Positions 32,626-35,705 of a stretch of 35,705 nt of DNA are shown one piece after another. The translations under genes and the position numbers were made by a program. Origin of the DNA: Euprymna scolopes (lineage: Eukaryota; Mollusca; Cephalopoda; Sepiida; Sepiolidae); the NCBI GenBank assembly GCA_024364805.1, contig CM044493.1, positions 35,075,031-35,110,735 on the forward strand, written 5' to 3'. Numbering within the stretch: position 1 is the stretch's first letter; every line of letters begins with the position of its first letter. Under the pieces are notes generated by a model, which did not search any database, was not told the DNA's origin, and was given only the letters and a program-made list of their open reading frames with translations.

Positions 32626-34089
32626 AATAACTAATAATTGCTGGAAAAAATTTTTTTTTACATTGAGAAAAATCTTAAAACAAATTGTAACATGTTTGAA
32701 GACCAAATTAGTTGAAATAGCTGTACCAATAACATGACCAAAAAAATGAATTTTTATTTAATTTTTTTTTTTTTTAAATAATTCTGAACTGAAAATTATG
32801 ATTGCTATTTTAAAATACAAAATTTTACAAACCATTTCTATTATATAAAAATGATTTTGTTCTAAACTTAATCCGTATCTGAAAGTAGTGATGTAATACC
32901 CAAAAAAATAAATAAAAAATAAGTGACTTTTGAAATGATCACCATGGTATCATTGCTCTGCACATACAGATGCATGAGTCTTTTATATGACAGGGGCGCT
33001 CTTGATAATGTTTTTTAAGAGTAGAAATCTTAATTAATCTTGTATATATTGTTTCAAATGTTCAACCAGAAGATAAACAGGCAAATGACATATCTATCAT
33101 ACTAAACTTTATTCAAATACTTTATTAATCTAGAGAGAGCCAAAGATCAAAACTTTGATCTTATACAATGAGAATATATGCTACATTTATATTAAAGAAA
33201 GCATGGATATTTAACATGGTCACTCGCTTGCACTGGTTTACTACATTCGCATATAGGTGTTACTTTTTGAAGTTTGGAAGCATTTTCATTGGCTGAAAAT
33301 ACTTTTGAGTTCACACGTTCATGTTAAAATTTTCTTTGCTTTGGAGAGTGCAAAGGAAAGCAAATTCCACAGACGCCGAGAAGGAAAGAGTGTAAGCAGT
33401 CATAGCTATTTTCTTTTTAGCATTTGTAAGAATCACTTTACGATTAATTTGCCATAATTTTAGATTTAGTCACATTTTTTTACATTTTATAATTTTTAAG
33501 GTGATCGCTGAAGAGTGTATTGTGAATGTAAAGTGATATCAATTGGAATAAATTTCAGTAAAAAATTTGTAGCTTAACTACTTCACATTAACTTGGCATT
33601 TTTTTTTTTAGAAGTCAATGATTACCTCTGTACACTTCTGATCCAAACTCTGAACCCCCATAAAACCATTTCTATTTTTAAATTGCTGTACTTTTCAAAT
33701 TTTAAATAAAAATAAGATAAAGTAAAATGTCCTACATCCTTTACGGATGTTAAACAAATATAAAAACATGACAATGTTGTATTCTCTTTGATCAAAATGA
33801 AATATATTTATTCAAGTACTGTGGTTTCAGGTTATTAGGGTCTATCTCCAAATCCTTAGGAGCTTATGAATAAACAAACATAGGAATTAGATTTTGTATT
33901 TCTAACATATGTTGTAGTTGGCCAATGTTCATTTATTCAAGCTGGGCGAGACTTTCAACTGTTAATGCCTTGAGCTGTAAGATTGTGGCCTTCTTCTAAA
34001 AGAATTCGGATTAAAATATTTGGAACATAATTATATATGATTATTTATAAGTTTTATTATCTAGTTAATACAACTATTCCTGGTTATTC
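32626..34089. other. Intergenic, nothing recognised
   Basis: AT-rich. The open frame at 33257-33457 has no splice context and no family match. Confidence 0.6.
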
Positions 34090-34095
34090 TCTATC

Positions 34096-34160
34096 TGAGG
34101 ATGACGGTGACTAAGTGTTTAAATCTAGGTGTGCCGTATTCAAATCCCGTTGCTTCCACA
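34096..34160 (+). repeat. Possible tRNA-derived SINE head
   Basis: gaggatgacggtgactaagt, then a spacer, then the B-box-like gtattcaaatcccgttgc. The order and spacing resemble a tRNA promoter, but the A-box is weak. Confidence 0.3.
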
Positions 34161-34323
34161 GAAACACTTTTATCTCTCCTACATTTGACCTTATACCTAA
34201 CCTCCTGAAGGAGATAAATACCTATTTGGAATTATGGACTTAGATTCAAAAAAATATTTAACTGTTAAACATTTTCTTTTTCAAATTAATGTCGCTGTGA
34301 GATTTTCCATTCAACTGAAAGTT

Positions 34324-34475
34324 TGTTTTACAACAATAACAGCCAAGATGCGGACAGTAGTCTGAAATCTGCAAATATCAATTCTATTTTTCAAAAACTA
34401 AGAATGCAGAAAGATAGTTTTAACTGCTGTTCTAGACACATGAATAAATGATAAAACTTTGTTATGGCCCTTTAT
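34324..34475 (+). repeat. Direct duplication, copy A
   Basis: Shares acagccaagatgcgga, tctgcaaatat, caattc, tttcaaaaa, aactgctgttctagacaca, gttatggccctttat with 34561-34689. Copy A carries about 12 extra bases (cagtagtctgaa). Confidence 0.65.
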
Positions 34476-34560
34476 TCCTCTTATTTTTATACACAATGTT
34501 TTGGTCACTCTACACCATTTGTCAGAATAAGACCAGAAAATACAGCAGCTAAAATGTTCT

Positions 34561-34689
34561 GTTTCACAACAATACCAGCCAAGATGCGGATCTGCAAATA
34601 TTAATTCCACATTTCAAAAAGACTGCGATCAAGATCGATTTAAATGCTGTTCTAGATACACAAGTTAATACTTAGTTATGTCCCTTTAT
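34561..34689 (+). repeat. Direct duplication, copy B
   Basis: Same block order as 34324-34475, starting about 237 bases after it, with moderate divergence. The 85 bases between the copies include cacaatgttttggtcac, which resembles the arm of the foldback MITEs, so the pair may be part of a related decayed element. Confidence 0.65.
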
Positions 34690-35450
34690 CTAGTTCTTGA
34701 GATTGTTTTTATTTACACTTTTGAATGGACATCTTTTTGGTTTTTACATAGAACGTTAACTTTCTAGCAGCTTACACTTAATTGACAAATAAAAATTTAA
34801 AAAAAATTAAATTTAACTACAGCAGATCAAATAATGGACACTCTTATAGTGATGATTGAATGCATCTAAAATAAAATGCGTCGATTCAATCTCTACATTT
34901 TAAAAACTTATTAAAAGCAGAAGAGAAATGCAAAGCCTCTTATAAAATTTAGCTGTCTCTAAAAAATTTTTTCCAAAAGGTTGGTGAAATTAGCCAGCAT
35001 ATCAATTTTCACATTTTAAGAATTTACGAGATTTTATAAAATATGAAATAACTGTGCTATGATGAAATAGTTATCTTATGATGAAGACTTCCCAGTATAC
35101 ATGGGTGGAAGTAGATTTGAGCGGGAATGATAATTCCTCCAATTTCCTCTCTGGATGACTACCAGAATAGAAATTGCCAGTAGAACAAAATATAATATTA
35201 AAATAAAGTGAACATAAAGATTGTATAATTTCAACAGGCATGCGTCAAGATTTTCCCTAAATCACTACAATAGGATAATTCTACATGCTATTTGTTTATC
35301 ATTATATGGTGTGATTATGACACTAGTATTGATTTACATCCTAAAGATTAAAAGATTAAACGATATTAAGCTTAAGTAGTATGAGTAGTATTGAAAACCA
35401 TTAGTCCTTGTATTTCATGAGCAATGTTTCTGACAAAGGGGAAAGAATTG
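34690..35450. other. Intergenic, nothing recognised
   Basis: AT-rich; no gene, RNA or named repeat could be supported. Confidence 0.6.
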
Positions 35451-35522
35451 CTGAGTCAGAATCTATTCATCTTACTGATTGTTGGCTAGTTTTACATTTT
35501 GAATTAACTTTTTTTTCTTTTT

Positions 35523-35564
<42 letters not shown>

Positions 35565-35617
35565 TTCTTTACATTAAGTGTCTTTGTGCCTTATCTGGAG
35601 TGATTACCATAAAGTTG
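35451..35617 (+). repeat. Dispersed repeat with internal poly-T, copy 2
   Basis: Blocks ctgagtcagaatctattc, ttggctagtttt, then a T-rich tract (35509-35562), then cttatctggagtgattacca, taaag. Same order as 31000-31148. Confidence 0.6.
35509..35562. repeat. T-rich tract
   Basis: T run with two C interruptions early, then 38 uninterrupted T. Confidence 0.95.
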
Positions 35618-35705
35618 GGAGTAGATAAGATGTACACCTAGTTATGGGTAAATAGCATTGCCAATCTGCAGTGTTTAGCATAGCACCTATGGTATAACCC
35701 CTGAA

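Noticed and set aside
21381-35705. A second annexin core (A6-like tandem) downstream
   Set aside because: I looked for GxGT loops, GDTSG-type and VSRSE-type segments next to splice sites and found none.
1-35705. CRISPR array, operon, defence or biosynthetic cluster
   Set aside because: No regularly spaced direct repeats and no adjacent intact genes; the window is intron-rich animal DNA.

Overview
The window is AT-rich, intron-rich animal DNA. It carries eight exons of one annexin gene on the + strand, spread over about 20 kb (1300-21380), followed by about 14 kb with no coding sequence I can support. Large introns, long (TA)n and poly-T tracts, 5S-rRNA-derived and tRNA-derived SINEs, decayed LINE ends, a small hAT-type element and foldback MITEs point to a lophotrochozoan genome. 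A mollusc, probably a cephalopod, is my best guess, but that placement is inference.

Gene. Joining the exons by GT-AG junctions with matching phases gives 311 codons and a TAA stop, with no internal break. The product is a complete four-repeat annexin core. All four type II calcium/phospholipid sites (GxGT, then 38 residues, then D/E) are intact. The first visible residue corresponds to the start of the annexin core (the GTV of annexin A5), so the initiator Met, N-terminal tail, 5' UTR and promoter lie upstream of the window. The residue that is the membrane-inserting Trp in repeat 3 of annexin A5 is Ala here, and a Trp-Trp pair sits in the linker before repeat 3.

Layout. 1-1299: intron or upstream sequence with a duplicated tRNA-derived SINE unit. 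1300-21380: the exons, with introns of 1.5-4.4 kb that hold LINE 3' ends (1805-2060, 3355-3705, 10565-10720, 12370-12660), foldback MITEs (5985-6335, 7637-8020), an LTR-like fossil candidate (9285-9625) and a 5S-headed SINE (18955-19225). 21381-35705: short 3' UTR, then repeats: three more 5S-headed SINEs (23078-23340, 23550-23852, 31275-31530), a 315-base assembly gap (24866-25180), tRNA-derived SINE heads, a third foldback MITE, a hAT-like element with an 8-bp target duplication (32346-32617), and two copies of a repeat that hold different simple repeats at the same internal point.

There is no operon, CRISPR array, or defence or biosynthetic cluster. The most interesting non-genic signal is the 5S-derived SINE family: four 5S-headed copies, three sharing one tail.
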